DNA of 64,000 bases from Mycobacterium sp. 852002-40037_SCH5390672 (GTDB lineage Bacteria > Actinomycetota > Actinomycetes > Mycobacteriales > Mycobacteriaceae), in the NCBI RefSeq assembly GCF_001665875.1, contig NZ_LZTA01000081.1, forward strand, positions 89,303 through 153,302. The letters run 5' to 3'. Numbering within the stretch: the first letter of the stretch is position 1; each line of letters opens with the position of its first letter. Shown here in pieces: positions 46,783 to 56,420 of the stretch. Made by a program: the position numbers and the translations under genes. The notes beneath the pieces are model-generated. The model was not told the DNA's origin. It made no database searches and worked only from the letters and a program-made list of their open reading frames with translations.

Positions 46783-47927
46783 GGCTTCTCACCCCCGGAC
46801 TCGTTGCCATCGTGCTCGACGTTCCAAGGGTCGGTGCGAATCGAGCTCACCCGCACCGGGAGCTCCGCACCGAAACGCGACCGCAACAAGCCGGCGGCCT
46901 GTTCACACCATGGGAATTCACTTGCCCAATGTGCCACATCGATCAAAGCCACATCGGAGGCCCGGCGGTGCTCGTCGGCCGGGTGGTGCCGCAGATCGGC
47001 CGTGACGTAGGCCTGCACTCCGGCGCGGGCCACGGCAGCCAACAACGAATCACCGGCGCCCCCGCAGAGCGCGACCCGCGACACCTGCATGTCGGGCTCC
47101 CCCGCCGCCCGCACCCCCCAGGATGTCTGTGGCAACGCCGCGCTCACGCGGGAGACGAAGTCGCGCAACGGTTCCGGGCGTGCCAGCGTCGCGATGCGGC
47201 CCAACCCGGCGTCGCCGGGCGGTGGCACCAGCGCGAAGATGTCGAAGGCGGGTTCCTCGTAGGGATGGGCGGCGCGCATCGCAGCCAGCACCGCGGCCCG
47301 GGAACGAGCCGGTGCGACGACCTCGAACCGGTCTTCGGCCACCCGCTCGACATTGCCCACGCTGCCCACCGCGGGTGAGGCACCTTCGTGCGGCAGGAAC
47401 TGCCCGATACCGCTGACGCTCCAGCTGCAGTGCGAATAGTCGCCGATATGGCCGGCCCCGGCCGCAAACACCGCCGCCTGCACGGCTTCCGCGTTCTCGC
47501 TGGGCACGTAGACGACCCACTTGTCGAGGTCGGGTGCGCCCGTTGCCGGCTCCAGCACCGCCTCGACATCAAGGCCCAGCGCCGCGGCCAGCGCATCGGA
47601 GACGCCCGGGCAGGCCGAGTCGGCATTGGTATGCGCGGTGAACAGCGAACGCCCGGTCTGGATCAGCCGGTGCACCAGCGCACCCTTGGGGGTGCTGGCG
47701 GCCACGGTGTCCACGCCGCGCAACAGCAGCGGATGGTGGGCCAGCAGCAGGCTCGCGTGGGGAACTTCGTCGACGACCGCGGAGGTCGGGTCGACCGCGA
47801 CGGTCACCGACTCCACCTGGTCGCCGGGGTCACCACACACCAGACCCACCGCATCCCAGGATTCGGCGAGCCGCGGCGGGTAGGCCTCATCGAGCACCGC
47901 GATGACGTCGGCCAGCGTCACGCTCAC
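46779..47927 (-). CDS. Nif3-like dinuclear metal centre protein (Rv2230c-like)
   Basis: The 382-residue protein is the GTP cyclohydrolase I-type 2/NIF3 family: [16 protein letters not shown] (metal histidines near residue 65), THTNADSA-like [17 protein letters not shown], an inserted PII-like domain around 125-235, and a C-terminal [12 protein letters not shown] and [12 protein letters not shown] motif. The true function is unknown. The GTG at 47927 gives the usual MSVTLADV-type start and overlaps cobC by 4 bases; longer frames to 47990 are not supported. Confidence 0.9.
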   Translation of the reverse strand: MSVTLADVIAVLDEAYPPRLAESWDAVGLVCGDPGDQVESVTVAVDPTSAVVDEVPHASLLLAHHPLLLRGVDTVAASTPKGALVHRLIQTGRSLFTAHTNADSACPGVSDALAAALGLDVEAVLEPATGAPDLDKWVVYVPSENAEAVQAAVFAAGAGHIGDYSHCSWSVSGIGQFLPHEGASPAVGSVGNVERVAEDRFEVVAPARSRAAVLAAMRAAHPYEEPAFDIFALVPPPGDAGLGRIATLARPEPLRDFVSRVSAALPQTSWGVRAAGEPDMQVSRVALCGGAGDSLLAAVARAGVQAYVTADLRHHPADEHRRASDVALIDVAHWASEFPWCEQAAGLLRSRFGAELPVRVSSIRTDPWNVEHDGNESGGEKP

Positions 47928-48976
47928 TGCCGCCTCCCGATGCTTTCCGTCGTGACCGCCTCCGAAATCGCCTGCACCAACTGCGGCCACTCGCGGCGCA
48001 CCGCGGCCCTCAGGTACCGCTCGTCCAAGCCGACGAACGTATCACAGCGGCGAATGGCAATTCCCCTGTCATACAGATGCTTTCGTATCGCGACGGAGTC
48101 GGGTGTGCGAAACAGCACGAACGGGGCCCGGCCGTCGACCACCTCGGCGCCCGCCGACACCAGACCGGCCACCATCTCGGCGCGCAGCTGGGCCAATCGC
48201 GCCGCCCCGGCCGCCGCGTCGGCGACGGCCCGCGGGCCGCAACAATCCGCGATGGCCGTCAGTTGCAGCGTCCCCACCGGCCAGTGCGCCCGCTGGGCGG
48301 TCAGCCGCGCCAGCACCTCCGGGGCGCCCAGCGCGTAGCCCACCCGCAACCCGGCCAGCGCCCAGGTCTTGGTCAAACTGCGCAGCACCAGCACGTCGGG
48401 CAGCGCGTCACCGGCCAGCGACTGCGGCTCACCGGGAATCGAGTCGGCGAACGCCTCGTCGACCACCAGGATCCGTCCGGGCCGTCGCAATGCCAGCAAT
48501 TCGTCGCGGGTATGCAGCACCGAGGTGGGGTTGGTCGGATTACCCACGACGACCAGGTCGGCGTCGTCGGGAACGATCGCACCGGCCAGGCCGAACGGCG
48601 TCTCCAGCACGACGTGGTGCACCGGCACGCCGGCCGCGGTCAGCGCGACGGCCGGCTCGGTGAACGCCGGTGCGAGGATCGCCGCGCGCTGCGGGCGCAG
48701 GTTGCTCAACAGGGTGAACGCCTCGGCCGCCCCGGCCAGCGCCAGCACCTCGTCGCGGGTCCGGCCGTGCCGCTCGGCGACCGCGTCCTGTGCGCGGTGA
48801 ACGTCTTCGAGGCCGGGGTAGCGCGCCAGATCGGGCAGCCGCTCAGCGAGCCGTCGCAACAACCACTCCGGCGGTTGACCGTGGCGGACGTTGACGGCGA
48901 AATCCAGCATCCCGGGCGCGACGGCCTGATCACCGTGATAGCGCGCCGCAGGCGGGCTCAGGTTCAGACTCGCCAT
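47924..48976 (-). CDS. cobC: Threonine-phosphate decarboxylase-like/histidinol-phosphate aminotransferase-type PLP protein
   Basis: The 350-residue fold-type I PLP protein has [19 protein letters not shown] and the PLP lysine motif [20 protein letters not shown]. It is the Rv2231c/CobC type, proposed to form the aminopropanol linker of cobalamin from threonine phosphate. The start at 48976 (MASLNLSPP) was chosen; an earlier frame start at 49027 leaves only 30 bases to ptkA. Together with cobS, cobD and the C-terminal phosphatase above, it adds to the scattered cobalamin genes. In M. tuberculosis the VapBC16 genes lie between this gene and ptkA; here there is only an 81-base gap. Confidence 0.88.
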   Translation of the reverse strand: MASLNLSPPAARYHGDQAVAPGMLDFAVNVRHGQPPEWLLRRLAERLPDLARYPGLEDVHRAQDAVAERHGRTRDEVLALAGAAEAFTLLSNLRPQRAAILAPAFTEPAVALTAAGVPVHHVVLETPFGLAGAIVPDDADLVVVGNPTNPTSVLHTRDELLALRRPGRILVVDEAFADSIPGEPQSLAGDALPDVLVLRSLTKTWALAGLRVGYALGAPEVLARLTAQRAHWPVGTLQLTAIADCCGPRAVADAAAGAARLAQLRAEMVAGLVSAGAEVVDGRAPFVLFRTPDSVAIRKHLYDRGIAIRRCDTFVGLDERYLRAAVRREWPQLVQAISEAVTTESIGRRQ

Positions 48977-49057
48977 TCGTGAAACACTAGTGGGCCGTCC
49001 TGGCCGTGCGGAGCCACACCGTCGCACCCGGCTGCAGCCATCGAGGACAATGGTGAG

Positions 49058-49780
49058 GTGACAGGCACAACGTCAGCCGATCGCCAGGCCCCCGTCGACG
49101 CCGCCTCCTCGGGTGGGGCGCAGCTGGTGATCTTCGATCTCGACGGCACGCTGACCGACTCCGCGGAGGGAATCGTCGCCAGCTTCCTGCATGCGCTCGA
49201 CCACATCGGCGCCCCGGTGCCGCCCGGCGACCTCGTCGCACAGATCGTCGGCCCGCCGATGGACGACACCTTCCGGGCCATGGAACTCGGTGACGAGGCC
49301 GAGAAGGCGATCGCCGCCTTTCGCGCCGAGTACGGCGCCCGCGGCTGGGCGATGAACGCACTCTTCGATGGGATCGAGGCGCTGCTGTCCGACCTGCGCG
49401 CCGCCGATGTCCGGCTGGCGGTGGCCACCTCCAAGCTGGAGCCGACGGCGCGGCGCATCCTCGCCCATTTCGGGCTCGACCAGCATTTCGAGGTCATCGC
49501 CGGGGCGAGTCCCGATGGTTCACGCAAAGCCAAGGTCGAGGTGCTGGCCCACGCCCTGTCGCAGCTGGAGCCGCTGCCCGAGCGGGTGCTGATGGTGGGT
49601 GACCGCAGCCACGACGTGCACGGCGCGGCCGCCCACGGCATCGACACCGTGGTGGTCGGCTGGGGCTACGGCAAGGCCGACTTTCCCGATCGCGCCGACG
49701 GCATCCGCACGGTCCGGGACGCTTCCGGCGTGACGCACGCCGCGACCATCGACGAGCTACGGAGGGCGCTGGGTGTCTAA
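49058..49780 (+). CDS. ptkA: HAD-family protein tyrosine kinase PtkA
   Basis: The 240-residue protein has a complete HAD phosphatase-like domain: VIFDLDGTLTD (nucleophile Asp27), VATSKLEPTARR and VGDRSHDVHGAAAHG. In M. tuberculosis PtkA is an unusual tyrosine kinase that phosphorylates PtpA, using Asp85 and Tyr262; here the equivalents are Asp27 and Tyr204, the same spacing. The disordered N-terminal extension of about 58 residues is missing, because the divergent cobC gene starts only 81 bases away. Overlaps ptpA by 8 bases. Confidence 0.9.
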   Translation: MTGTTSADRQAPVDAASSGGAQLVIFDLDGTLTDSAEGIVASFLHALDHIGAPVPPGDLVAQIVGPPMDDTFRAMELGDEAEKAIAAFRAEYGARGWAMNALFDGIEALLSDLRAADVRLAVATSKLEPTARRILAHFGLDQHFEVIAGASPDGSRKAKVEVLAHALSQLEPLPERVLMVGDRSHDVHGAAAHGIDTVVVGWGYGKADFPDRADGIRTVRDASGVTHAATIDELRRALGV

Positions 49781-50270
49781 GCGTGAGCCGCTGCACGTGA
49801 CGTTCGTGTGCACCGGCAACATCTGCCGTTCGGTGATGGCCGAAAAGATGTTCGCCGACCAACTGCGCCGGCGCGGTCTCTTGGACGCGGTGCGGGTGAG
49901 CAGCGCCGGCACGGGCAACTGGCATGTCGGCGAGTGCGCCGACGAGCGGGCCGCCGACGTGCTGCGCGCCCACGGCTACGCATGCGACCACCGCGCCGCA
50001 CAGGTCGACGCCGACCACCTGGGTGCCGATCTGGTGGTGGCCCTGGATCGCAACCACGCCCGGATGCTGCGGCATCTGGGCGCCGACGAGGACCGGGTCC
50101 GGATGCTGCGGTCCTTCGATCCGCGCACCGGTGCCCACACCCCCGACGTCGCCGATCCCTACTACGGCGACGCGGGAGACTTCGAACGCGTCTACACCGT
50201 CATCGAGGCCGCGCTGCCGGGCCTGCACGACTGGGTCGATGAACGACTCGCGCAGAACGGATCGCCGTGA
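49773..50270 (+). CDS. ptpA: Low-molecular-weight protein tyrosine phosphatase PtpA
   Basis: The 165-residue protein has the P-loop FVCTGNICRSVMAEKMF (Cys13 and the conserved Arg-Ser) and the general acid in DPYYGD (near residue 128). PtpA of M. tuberculosis is exported into the macrophage, where it blocks phagosome acidification. Here the residue after CRS is Val rather than the usual Pro. The GTG start lies in the last codons of ptkA and the stop shares one base with the SURF1 start, so ptkA, ptpA and the SURF1 gene are coupled. Confidence 0.95.
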   Translation: MSKREPLHVTFVCTGNICRSVMAEKMFADQLRRRGLLDAVRVSSAGTGNWHVGECADERAADVLRAHGYACDHRAAQVDADHLGADLVVALDRNHARMLRHLGADEDRVRMLRSFDPRTGAHTPDVADPYYGDAGDFERVYTVIEAALPGLHDWVDERLAQNGSP

Positions 50271-51109
50271 TGCGCCGCGTGGCCTTTCTGCTGCGTCCCG
50301 GCTGGATAGCGCTGGCGGTGGTGGTCGTCGCCTTCGCGTATCTGTGCTTCACGGTGCTCGCACCCTGGCAGCTGGGCAAGCACAACAGGACGTCGCAGGA
50401 GAACCACCAGATCGAATCCTCGCTGAACACCCCGCCGGTCCCGGTGAAAACCCTGCTGCCGCAGCAGAACTCAACAGCCCCCGGAGCGCAGTGGCGCCAG
50501 GTCACCGCCACCGGGCGTTACCTGCCCGACGTGCAAGTGCTGGCACGCCTGCGGGTGATCGATTCGAAGCCGGCGTTCGAGGTGCTGGCACCGTTCGTCG
50601 TCGACGGCGGGCCCACCGTCCTGGTCGACCGCGGCTACGTGCGGCCGCTGGAGGGCTCTCATGTCCCGCCGATCCCCCGCCCGCCCGCGCAGACCGTGAC
50701 CCTCACGGCGCGGTTGCGCAACTCCGAGACCGCCGCCCTGAACAAGGATCCGTTTGTGGGAGACGGTGTGCAGCAGGTGTATTCGATCGACACCGAACAG
50801 GTCTCGGTGCTCACGAAGGTCCCGCTGGCGGGGTCCTACCTGCAGCTGGTCGACGGCCAGCCCGGCGGGCTGGGCGTGGTCGGCGTGCCCCAGCTGGACG
50901 CCGGCCCGTTCCTGTCCTACGGCATCCAGTGGATCGCGTTCGGCATCCTGGCCCCAATCGGGTTGGGCTATTTCGCCTACTCGGAGATCCGCGCCCGCCG
51001 CCAGGAGAAGCAACAGCGGCCCTCCTCCGCCACTGAGGCGGCGCCCACACCCGACGCGCCGCAAACCGTGGAAGCCAAACTCGCCGACCGCTACGGCCGC
51101 CGGCGGTAA
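50270..51109 (+). CDS. SURF1-family protein (Rv2235-like)
   Basis: The 279-residue protein has two membrane spans, at residues 10-31 and about 222-240, with an extracytoplasmic domain between them: WRQVTATGRYLP, VLVDRGYVRP, and GIQWIAFGILAPIGLGYF at the second span. This is the SURF1 family, which helps to assemble the heme-copper oxidase. The soluble C-terminal tail is basic. Start ATG at 50270 overlaps the ptpA stop by one base. Its 3' end overlaps the convergent cobD by 19 bases. Confidence 0.92.
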   Translation: MRRVAFLLRPGWIALAVVVVAFAYLCFTVLAPWQLGKHNRTSQENHQIESSLNTPPVPVKTLLPQQNSTAPGAQWRQVTATGRYLPDVQVLARLRVIDSKPAFEVLAPFVVDGGPTVLVDRGYVRPLEGSHVPPIPRPPAQTVTLTARLRNSETAALNKDPFVGDGVQQVYSIDTEQVSVLTKVPLAGSYLQLVDGQPGGLGVVGVPQLDAGPFLSYGIQWIAFGILAPIGLGYFAYSEIRARRQEKQQRPSSATEAAPTPDAPQTVEAKLADRYGRRR

Positions 51110-52035
51110 CCCGACAGTCCGGCCAGCACCGCGGCGCCCGCCTGCACCAGCGACGACAGCGTCACCGCGCGCCGAAGGTCGGTCACCGTCGGCTCGCGGC
51201 CATCGCCGAGTGTGGGCCGGATCTGCAGCTCATCGCGGTATTGCGTGGGACCGCCCAAGCGCACGCCCAGGGCCCCGGCGAAGGCCGCCTCGACGACGCC
51301 GGCGTTGGGGCTCGGATGACGGGCTGCATCACGGCGCCAGGCCCGCGCGGCACCGGACGGTGATCCGCCCACCAACGGGGCCAGCAGCACCGCCAGCGAC
51401 GCGGTCACCCGCGCTGCGACGTAGTTGGCCACGTCATCCAATCTTGCTGCGGCCCAACCGAATCGGAGATAGCGCGGCGAGCGATAGCCCACCATCGAGT
51501 CCAGGGTGTTGATGCCGCGATACACCAGAACCGCCGGCACGCCACCGGCCGCCGCGCACAGCAGCGGCGCCACCTGGGCGTCGGAGGTGTTCTCGGCGAT
51601 CGATTCCAGCGACGCACGGGTCAGGCCTGCGCCGTCCAGCGACGCCGGATCACGCCCACACAGCGACGGCAACAGCACCCGCGCGCCCTCGACGTCGCCG
51701 CGTCCCAGCAGTTCCGACATTTCCAGGCCGGTGCGCGCCAACGAGGTTCCGCCCAGCGACACCCAGGTGGCCGCGGCGGTCGCCAGGATCGACCACAGCC
51801 TGCCGCGAGGCTCGGCGGCCCGCTGCACCGCCAGGCCGAGCAGGCCCACCGCCCCGACCAACGCAACGACGTGGACCGCGCCGGCGGTGCGGCTGTCGCG
51901 GTAGGTCACCGGCTCCAGCGCGGTGGCGGCTTGGCCGAACACCGCGACCGGATGACCCCGTCGTGGGTCGCCCAGCGCGCGGTCGGCCAGGTAGCCGATC
52001 ATCACGCCCGCGATCCGGGTCTGCGTCGTAACCAC
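51091..52035 (-). CDS. cobD: Adenosylcobinamide-phosphate synthase (CobD/CbiB)
   Basis: The 314-residue membrane protein matches CobD/Cbi[22 protein letters not shown] at the N-terminus, [34 protein letters not shown] (conserved ENTSD) and [28 protein letters not shown]. It attaches the aminopropanol-type linker to cobyric acid. There are about five membrane segments. GTG start at 52035. The pathway partners cobS and cobC-like genes are elsewhere in the window. Convergent overlap with the SURF1-family gene. Confidence 0.94.
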   Translation of the reverse strand: MVTTQTRIAGVMIGYLADRALGDPRRGHPVAVFGQAATALEPVTYRDSRTAGAVHVVALVGAVGLLGLAVQRAAEPRGRLWSILATAAATWVSLGGTSLARTGLEMSELLGRGDVEGARVLLPSLCGRDPASLDGAGLTRASLESIAENTSDAQVAPLLCAAAGGVPAVLVYRGINTLDSMVGYRSPRYLRFGWAAARLDDVANYVAARVTASLAVLLAPLVGGSPSGAARAWRRDAARHPSPNAGVVEAAFAGALGVRLGGPTQYRDELQIRPTLGDGREPTVTDLRRAVTLSSLVQAGAAVLAGLSGYRRRP

Positions 52036-52087
52036 CTCGGCAGCGTCTCATACTGGAATCCATGAGACCGGTGCGGCAAGGTCCGCG

Positions 52088-52903
52088 ATGAAGCGGTCCG
52101 CAACTCGGGTCGCCGACCTGTTGAACCCGGCGGCGATGTTGTTGCCCGCCGCGAACGTCATCATGCAGTTGTCCTTGCCCGGCGTCGGCTATGGCGTGCT
52201 GGAAAGCCCGGTGGACAGCGGCAATGTCTACAAGCATCCGTTCAAGCGCGCCCGCACCACGGGCACCTATCTGGCGGCCGCCACCATCGGGACCGAGTAC
52301 GACCGGGCGTTGATCTGCGCGGCCGTCGACGTCGCCCACCGGCAGGTGCGCTCGACGTCGTCAAGCCCGGTGTCCTACAACGCTTTTGACCCCAGATTGC
52401 AACTGTGGGTGGCGGCGTGCCTCTACCGGTACTTCGTCGACCAACACGAGTTCCTGCATGGCCCGCTGGACGACGCGACGGCCGACGCCGTCTATCTCGA
52501 CGCCAGGCGGCTGGGCACCACACTGCAGGTGCCCGATCGGATGTGGCCACCCGATCGCACCGCGTTCGACGAATACTGGAAACGCTCCCTCGACGAGCTG
52601 CGCATCGACCCTGCGGTACGCGAACACCTGCACGGCGTGGCGTCGTTGGCGTTCCTGCCGTGGCCATTGCGGATGCTGGCCGGGCCGTTCAACCTGTTCG
52701 CGACAACGGGGTTTCTGGCCCCGGAGTTCCGGGCGTTGATGCGGCTGGACTGGTCGCCCGGCCAGCAGCGCCGCTTCGGTTGGCTGGTGTGGAGTCTGCG
52801 GCTGGCCGATCGGTTGATTCCGCACTGGGCGTGGATCTTCGGTTACCGGCTCTACCTGTGGGACATGCGATCTCGGGCGCGGCAAGGCCGGCGGGTCGTC
52901 TAG
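52088..52903 (+). CDS. DUF2236/oxygenase MpaB-like protein (Rv2237-like)
   Basis: The 271-residue protein has the DUF2236 (MpaB/latex clearing-like) pattern: [39 protein letters not shown] (histidines for heme or metal) and [20 protein letters not shown]. The family is annotated as oxygenases, with little experimental evidence. The ATG at 52088 was used; an ATG at 52062 is out of frame. It lies 53 bases from the divergent cobD start and 12 bases before the VOC gene, so it probably shares a transcript with the latter. Confidence 0.85.
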   Translation: MKRSATRVADLLNPAAMLLPAANVIMQLSLPGVGYGVLESPVDSGNVYKHPFKRARTTGTYLAAATIGTEYDRALICAAVDVAHRQVRSTSSSPVSYNAFDPRLQLWVAACLYRYFVDQHEFLHGPLDDATADAVYLDARRLGTTLQVPDRMWPPDRTAFDEYWKRSLDELRIDPAVREHLHGVASLAFLPWPLRMLAGPFNLFATTGFLAPEFRALMRLDWSPGQQRRFGWLVWSLRLADRLIPHWAWIFGYRLYLWDMRSRARQGRRVV

Positions 52904-52914
52904 CGTGGCAAGGC

Positions 52915-53310
52915 ATGACCTTTCCAGCGCTCAACCACGTCGCGGTCACGGTGCGCGACATCGCGATCAGCGGCCCCTGGTATCGCAATCTGCTCGGCGC
53001 CGACCCCATCCTCGACGAGCACACTGACGCCGGCTTTCACCACCAGGTGTGGATGCTTGATGGCGGCACCATATTCGGCATTCATCAGCACGACCGGCCG
53101 GCACCCGAGGAACAGTTCAGCGAACATCGCGTCGGCCTCGACCACGTCGGCTTCGGCTGCGCCAGCCGCGCCGAGCTACAGAACTGGGTCGCCCGGCTGG
53201 GCGAACTGGGCATCGTGCACGGCGGCATCGTGGATGCGCCCTATGGTTCGGGGTTGAGTTTTCGCGACCCCGACGGCATCGCGCTGGAGTTCTTCGCCCC
53301 GCCCGCCTGA
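52915..53310 (+). CDS. VOC-family (glyoxalase-fold) protein
   Basis: The 131-residue protein has the vicinal oxygen chelate fold: LNHVAVTVRDIAISGPWYRNLLG at the start with metal His8, GLDHVGFGC in the second module, and SFRDPDGIALEFFAPP with the metal glutamate. The exact reaction is unknown; members include glyoxalases, dioxygenases and resistance proteins. ATG at 52915, 12 bases after the DUF2236 stop. It converges with the epoxide hydrolase gene. Confidence 0.9.
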   Translation: MTFPALNHVAVTVRDIAISGPWYRNLLGADPILDEHTDAGFHHQVWMLDGGTIFGIHQHDRPAPEEQFSEHRVGLDHVGFGCASRAELQNWVARLGELGIVHGGIVDAPYGSGLSFRDPDGIALEFFAPPA

Positions 53311-53315
53311 TCGGC

Positions 53316-54434
53316 TCAGCGCACCGTCGCGAAGAACGCGCGGAGGTCCTCGACGAACAGCTCCGGTTGTTCGAAGGCCGCGAAATGCCCGCCCCGCGGC
53401 ATGTCCGTCCAGTGGGTGATGTTGTAGACCGGCTCGCACCAGCTGCGCGGCGCCTTGAGCAGCTCCCCGGGGAAAGCCGCGACGCCGGTGGGCAATTCGA
53501 CGCGATCTCCGCGGCCCCACACCGCCGAGCTCTCCCAGTACAGACGGGCCGAGGACGCGGCGGTGTTGGTCACCCAATAGACCATGACGTTGTCGAGCAG
53601 CTCGTCGCGGCTGACCGCGTTCTCGGGGTGCCCGTCGCAATCGGCCCAGTCCCAGAACTTTTCGACGATCCAGGCCAGCTGACCCACGGGCGAATCGGCC
53701 AGGCCGTAGCCCAGCGTTTGCGGGCGGGTGGACTGTTGCTTCGAATAGCCGGTGCCCCATTTGCGGTGGTTGGCCAGCCCGGCCAACGCTCGTTGCTCCT
53801 CCTCGGTCGGGTTCGTCAGCGAGCCCTTGGTGGGCCGGCCGACCGGCATATTCAGGTGGATGGCCACGCAGTGGCCTCGATTGCGGCCTATCTGTGTCGT
53901 GACGGCGGCGCCCCAGTCCCCGCCCTGGGCGCCGTAACGGTCGTAGCCCAGGCGCAGCATCAGCGTTTCCCATGCCTGCGCGATCTTTTCCACGCCCCAG
54001 CCGGTGCCGGTGGGTTTCCCGGAGAACCCATAGCCCGGAAGCGACGGACAGACCACGTGGAAGGCGTCCTCGGCGCGCCCCGAGGCGGGATTGGTCAGCG
54101 GTTCGATCACCTTGTGGAATTCCACGATGGAGCCCGGCCAGCCGTGGGTGATCAGCAGCGGGAAGGCGTCGGCGTGCGGCGACCGCTGGTGGATGAAATG
54201 GATGTCCAGCCCATCGATTTCGGTGGTGAACTGATCGAAACGATTGAGCGCGGCCTCCCGTGAACGCCAGTCGTAGTCGTTGGCCCAATAGTCGGCCAGC
54301 TCCCGGGTATAGGCCAATGGCATGCCCTGGCTCCAGTCGTCCACGCATTCGGCCTCGGGCCAACGCGTGCGGGCCAGCCGCGATCGCAGGTCGTCAAGAA
54401 CGTCGTCGGGAACGTCGATGCGGAACGGGTTCAC
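53316..54434 (-). CDS. Epoxide hydrolase with N-terminal EHN domain
   Basis: The 372-residue protein has the epoxide hydrolase N-terminal segment (residues 1-105; FRIDVPDDVLDDLRSRLARTRWP) and an alpha/beta hydrolase domain with LITHGWPGSIVEFHKVI, the nucleophile Asp173 in GGDWGAAVTTQIG and His350 in GGHFAAFEQPELF. It would open epoxides on lipophilic substrates, possibly for lipid turnover or detoxification. It is distinct from EphD at 6.7-8.5 kb. It is the only gene between the VOC gene and tRNA-Val. Confidence 0.92.
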   Translation of the reverse strand: MNPFRIDVPDDVLDDLRSRLARTRWPEAECVDDWSQGMPLAYTRELADYWANDYDWRSREAALNRFDQFTTEIDGLDIHFIHQRSPHADAFPLLITHGWPGSIVEFHKVIEPLTNPASGRAEDAFHVVCPSLPGYGFSGKPTGTGWGVEKIAQAWETLMLRLGYDRYGAQGGDWGAAVTTQIGRNRGHCVAIHLNMPVGRPTKGSLTNPTEEEQRALAGLANHRKWGTGYSKQQSTRPQTLGYGLADSPVGQLAWIVEKFWDWADCDGHPENAVSRDELLDNVMVYWVTNTAASSARLYWESSAVWGRGDRVELPTGVAAFPGELLKAPRSWCEPVYNITHWTDMPRGGHFAAFEQPELFVEDLRAFFATVR

Positions 54435-54495
54435 GCGTTCATTATGGCTGTGCCCCGGGCTCGAACGGGTCTGCGCATGACCCGGCTCCGAAGAT

Positions 54496-54557
54496 CGCCG
54501 AGTGTGACGCCACGGCGAAATGCGGCGTGATTTTCCGACGTGGTGTCACACTCGGCG
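54496..54557. repeat. 19-bp inverted repeat hairpin downstream of tRNA-Val
   Basis: Arms at 54496-54514 and 54539-54557 pair at 18 of 19 positions (the odd one is a G-T), around a 24-base loop. On the minus strand it starts 4 bases after the tRNA CCA end and could act as its terminator. The arm core GAGTGTGAC with a loop GGCGAAATGCGGCGTGATTTTCC resembles mobile palindromic repeats seen between genes in mycobacteria. Confidence 0.8.
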
Positions 54558-54560
54558 AAT

Positions 54561-54635
54561 TGGTGGGCGCGGACGGTATCGAACCGCCGACCGCTGGTGT
54601 GTAAAACCAGAGCTCTACCACTGAGCTACGCGCCC
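54561..54635 (-). tRNA. tRNA-Val (anticodon TAC)
   Basis: The minus strand folds as a full cloverleaf: acceptor stem GGGCGCG/CGCGCCC, D-arm GCTCAGTGGTAGAGC, anticodon stem CTGGT/ACCAG with loop TTTACAC, variable CGGTC, and T-arm GGCGG-TTCGATA-CCGTC. The anticodon TAC reads valine GTA. The discriminator A and an encoded CCA follow. The tRNA body without CCA is 54564-54635 (72 nt). Confidence 0.96.
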
Positions 54636-54681
54636 GTTGCTGCGGGCAGGCTACCCGCCAGAAGGCCAAGACCCCAAAATC

Positions 54682-55143
54682 TCAGGCCCTCAACGCCGCC
54701 AGGGCGTCGCTCCAGAGCCGCTGGTCGCGGGACTCGCCGGGCTGTTTCATCTCGGCGAAGCGAATGATCCCGGACCGGTCGACGACGAACGTCCCGCGGT
54801 TGGAGTAGCCGGCATCCTCGTTGAACACGCCGTAGCTCTGGCTGACCGCGCCGTGTGGCCAGAAGTCCGACAACACCGGAAAAGTGAAGCCGCTGTCCAG
54901 CGACCAGACCCGATGCGTGGGCGGCGGGCCGACCGAGATGGCCAGGGTGGCGCTGTCGTCGTTTTCGAAATCGGGCAGGTGGTCGCGCAACCGATCCAGC
55001 TCGCCCTGGCAGATCCCGGTGAATGCCAGCGGGAAGAACACCAGCAGAACGTTCTTGGCATCCCGGTAGGAGCTCAGCGTGACTCGCTGTTGATTCTGGT
55101 CGCGCAGGGTGAAATCCGGGGCGGGGGTGCCGACGGGCAGCAT
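54682..55143 (-). CDS. ahpE: One-cysteine peroxiredoxin AhpE
   Basis: The 153-residue protein reduces peroxides and peroxynitrite. The peroxidatic Cys45 is in FFPLAFTGICQGEL, in place of the usual P-x-x-T-x-x-C spacing with the threonine-glycine variation characteristic of AhpE, and there is no resolving cysteine, as in M. tuberculosis, where mycoredoxin and mycothiol regenerate it. The ATG at 55143 (MLPVGTPAPDF) gives the same Cys numbering; the TTG codon before it is not needed. It shares one base (TGATG) with the stop of the DUF3052 gene. Confidence 0.95.
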   Translation of the reverse strand: MLPVGTPAPDFTLRDQNQQRVTLSSYRDAKNVLLVFFPLAFTGICQGELDRLRDHLPDFENDDSATLAISVGPPPTHRVWSLDSGFTFPVLSDFWPHGAVSQSYGVFNEDAGYSNRGTFVVDRSGIIRFAEMKQPGESRDQRLWSDALAALRA

Positions 55144-55565
55144 CAACGCTTCCCGGCCCGGGATTTCGGCTGCACCAAGCGGCTGGCGCTCCAGTCCCCC
55201 AGGTTGACCGACGAGGTCGGCATCAGACCGGCGGTGGGGGCGGCCTCAGCGATTTCGGCCGGCAGTACGTGCCCCGGCTTGCCGGTCTTGGGCGTCAGCA
55301 CCCAGATCACGCCGTCTTCGGCCAGCGGACCGATCGCGTCCATCAGGGTGTCCACCAGGTCGCCGTCACCGTCTCGCCACCACAGCAGCACGACGTCGAC
55401 TACCTCGTCGGTGTCTTCGTCGAGCAACTCAGCACCGCAGGCTTCCTCGACCGCGGCGCGGATCTCGTCATCGGTGTCTTCGTCCCAGCCCCACTCCTGG
55501 ACAACTTGGTCCCGTTGGATGCCCAATTTGCGAGCGTAGCTCGGGGCGTCATCCGCCGCGACCAC
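55143..55565 (-). CDS. DUF3052 family protein (Rv2239c-like)
   Basis: The 140-residue acidic protein has SYARKLGIQRDQVVQEWGWDEDTDDEIRAAVEEACG, LLWWRDGDGDLVDTLMDAIGPL and VIWVLTPKTGKPGHV, the actinobacterial DUF3052 family, whose function is unknown. The GTG at 55565 has AAGGAGG 7 bases upstream. The stop overlaps the ahpE start, so the two are probably translated together and one may help the other; that is inference. It is divergent neither to an operator nor to a named regulator. Confidence 0.9.
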   Translation of the reverse strand: MVAADDAPSYARKLGIQRDQVVQEWGWDEDTDDEIRAAVEEACGAELLDEDTDEVVDVVLLWWRDGDGDLVDTLMDAIGPLAEDGVIWVLTPKTGKPGHVLPAEIAEAAPTAGLMPTSSVNLGDWSASRLVQPKSRAGKR

Positions 55566-55649
55566 CGTGGAGCCTCCTTCAACATCCGAGCGCTGTGCGA
55601 TTGGGGATTATCGTCGCACAGCCAGAACTCGGTCCATACTTCCGCATCA

Positions 55650-56207
55650 TTACGTAGCCAGGCAGAGTTTCACTGCGTTCTTTTTCGTGTCGTTGAGTTG
55701 ATCGACTCGCTTGTTGAATTCCGACGTCCCCGCGTGCGTGCCAATGGCGTTGGCCACCGCGCGGGCGGCGTCGATGTAGGCGTTGAATGCGTCCTTGATC
55801 TGCTGCGACATGGCGTCGTTGAAGCTGTTGCCCACCGTGGTGGCGCTGTCGTTGAGGGCGTCGATGGCCGGGCCCTCGGTGGGGCCGGTGCCGCGGCCCG
55901 CGTTGAAGGCCTTGACGAATTCGTTGGTCTTGTCGATCGCGTTCTTGCTGGTGGTGATCAGCGTGGCGCAGGCGGTGCGGACCGCCTTGGTGGTCAGCGA
56001 TTGCTGCCGCTGGGACTCCCGAACGCTCGACGTCGCCGATGACGCCGACACCGACGCCGACACCGACTGCCGGTAGGCCGGAGCCACCTTGGTGTCGGGC
56101 GTTGCCGTGCCGTTGGTGACGGAGGTGCACCCCACGATGCCTATCAGCGCCACGGCGATACAACCGAGGGCCAAGGCTCCACGCCGGGGCAAAGCCCTCA
56201 CCTGCAT
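55650..56207 (-). CDS. Putative lipoprotein (Rv2240c-like)
   Basis: Starting at the ATG at 56207 the product has 185 residues, with a signal peptide ending in a lipobox at IGIVGC (Cys27), then a Ser/Ala-rich region and a helical domain with paired cysteines (ACATL near residue 80 and KLCLAT at the C-terminus). It would be anchored at the outer face of the membrane. Function unknown. Upstream in-frame starts exist (frame open to 56444), but the signal peptide length supports 56207. Its 5' end is 213 bases from aceE, with which it is divergent. Confidence 0.75.
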   Translation of the reverse strand: MQVRALPRRGALALGCIAVALIGIVGCTSVTNGTATPDTKVAPAYRQSVSASVSASSATSSVRESQRQQSLTTKAVRTACATLITTSKNAIDKTNEFVKAFNAGRGTGPTEGPAIDALNDSATTVGNSFNDAMSQQIKDAFNAYIDAARAVANAIGTHAGTSEFNKRVDQLNDTKKNAVKLCLAT

Positions 56208-56420
56208 CTGAGGGACGGCACGCCACCGGGTGAGCACAAGCCTGACGTTACCGGGTGGGTTATGCACCCGCCCCATACACGCCGAGTTCAAGTTCGCCAG
56301 GTGAGCTCCGTCGGCTATTCGATGTCGGCTATCCGCGCGAAACGCCCGTGCGGCACGATGGTGGGCAGGGTGCGACCCACCCGTTACGGCACACATTCCG
56401 CCAACAACAGGAGTAGTGCG

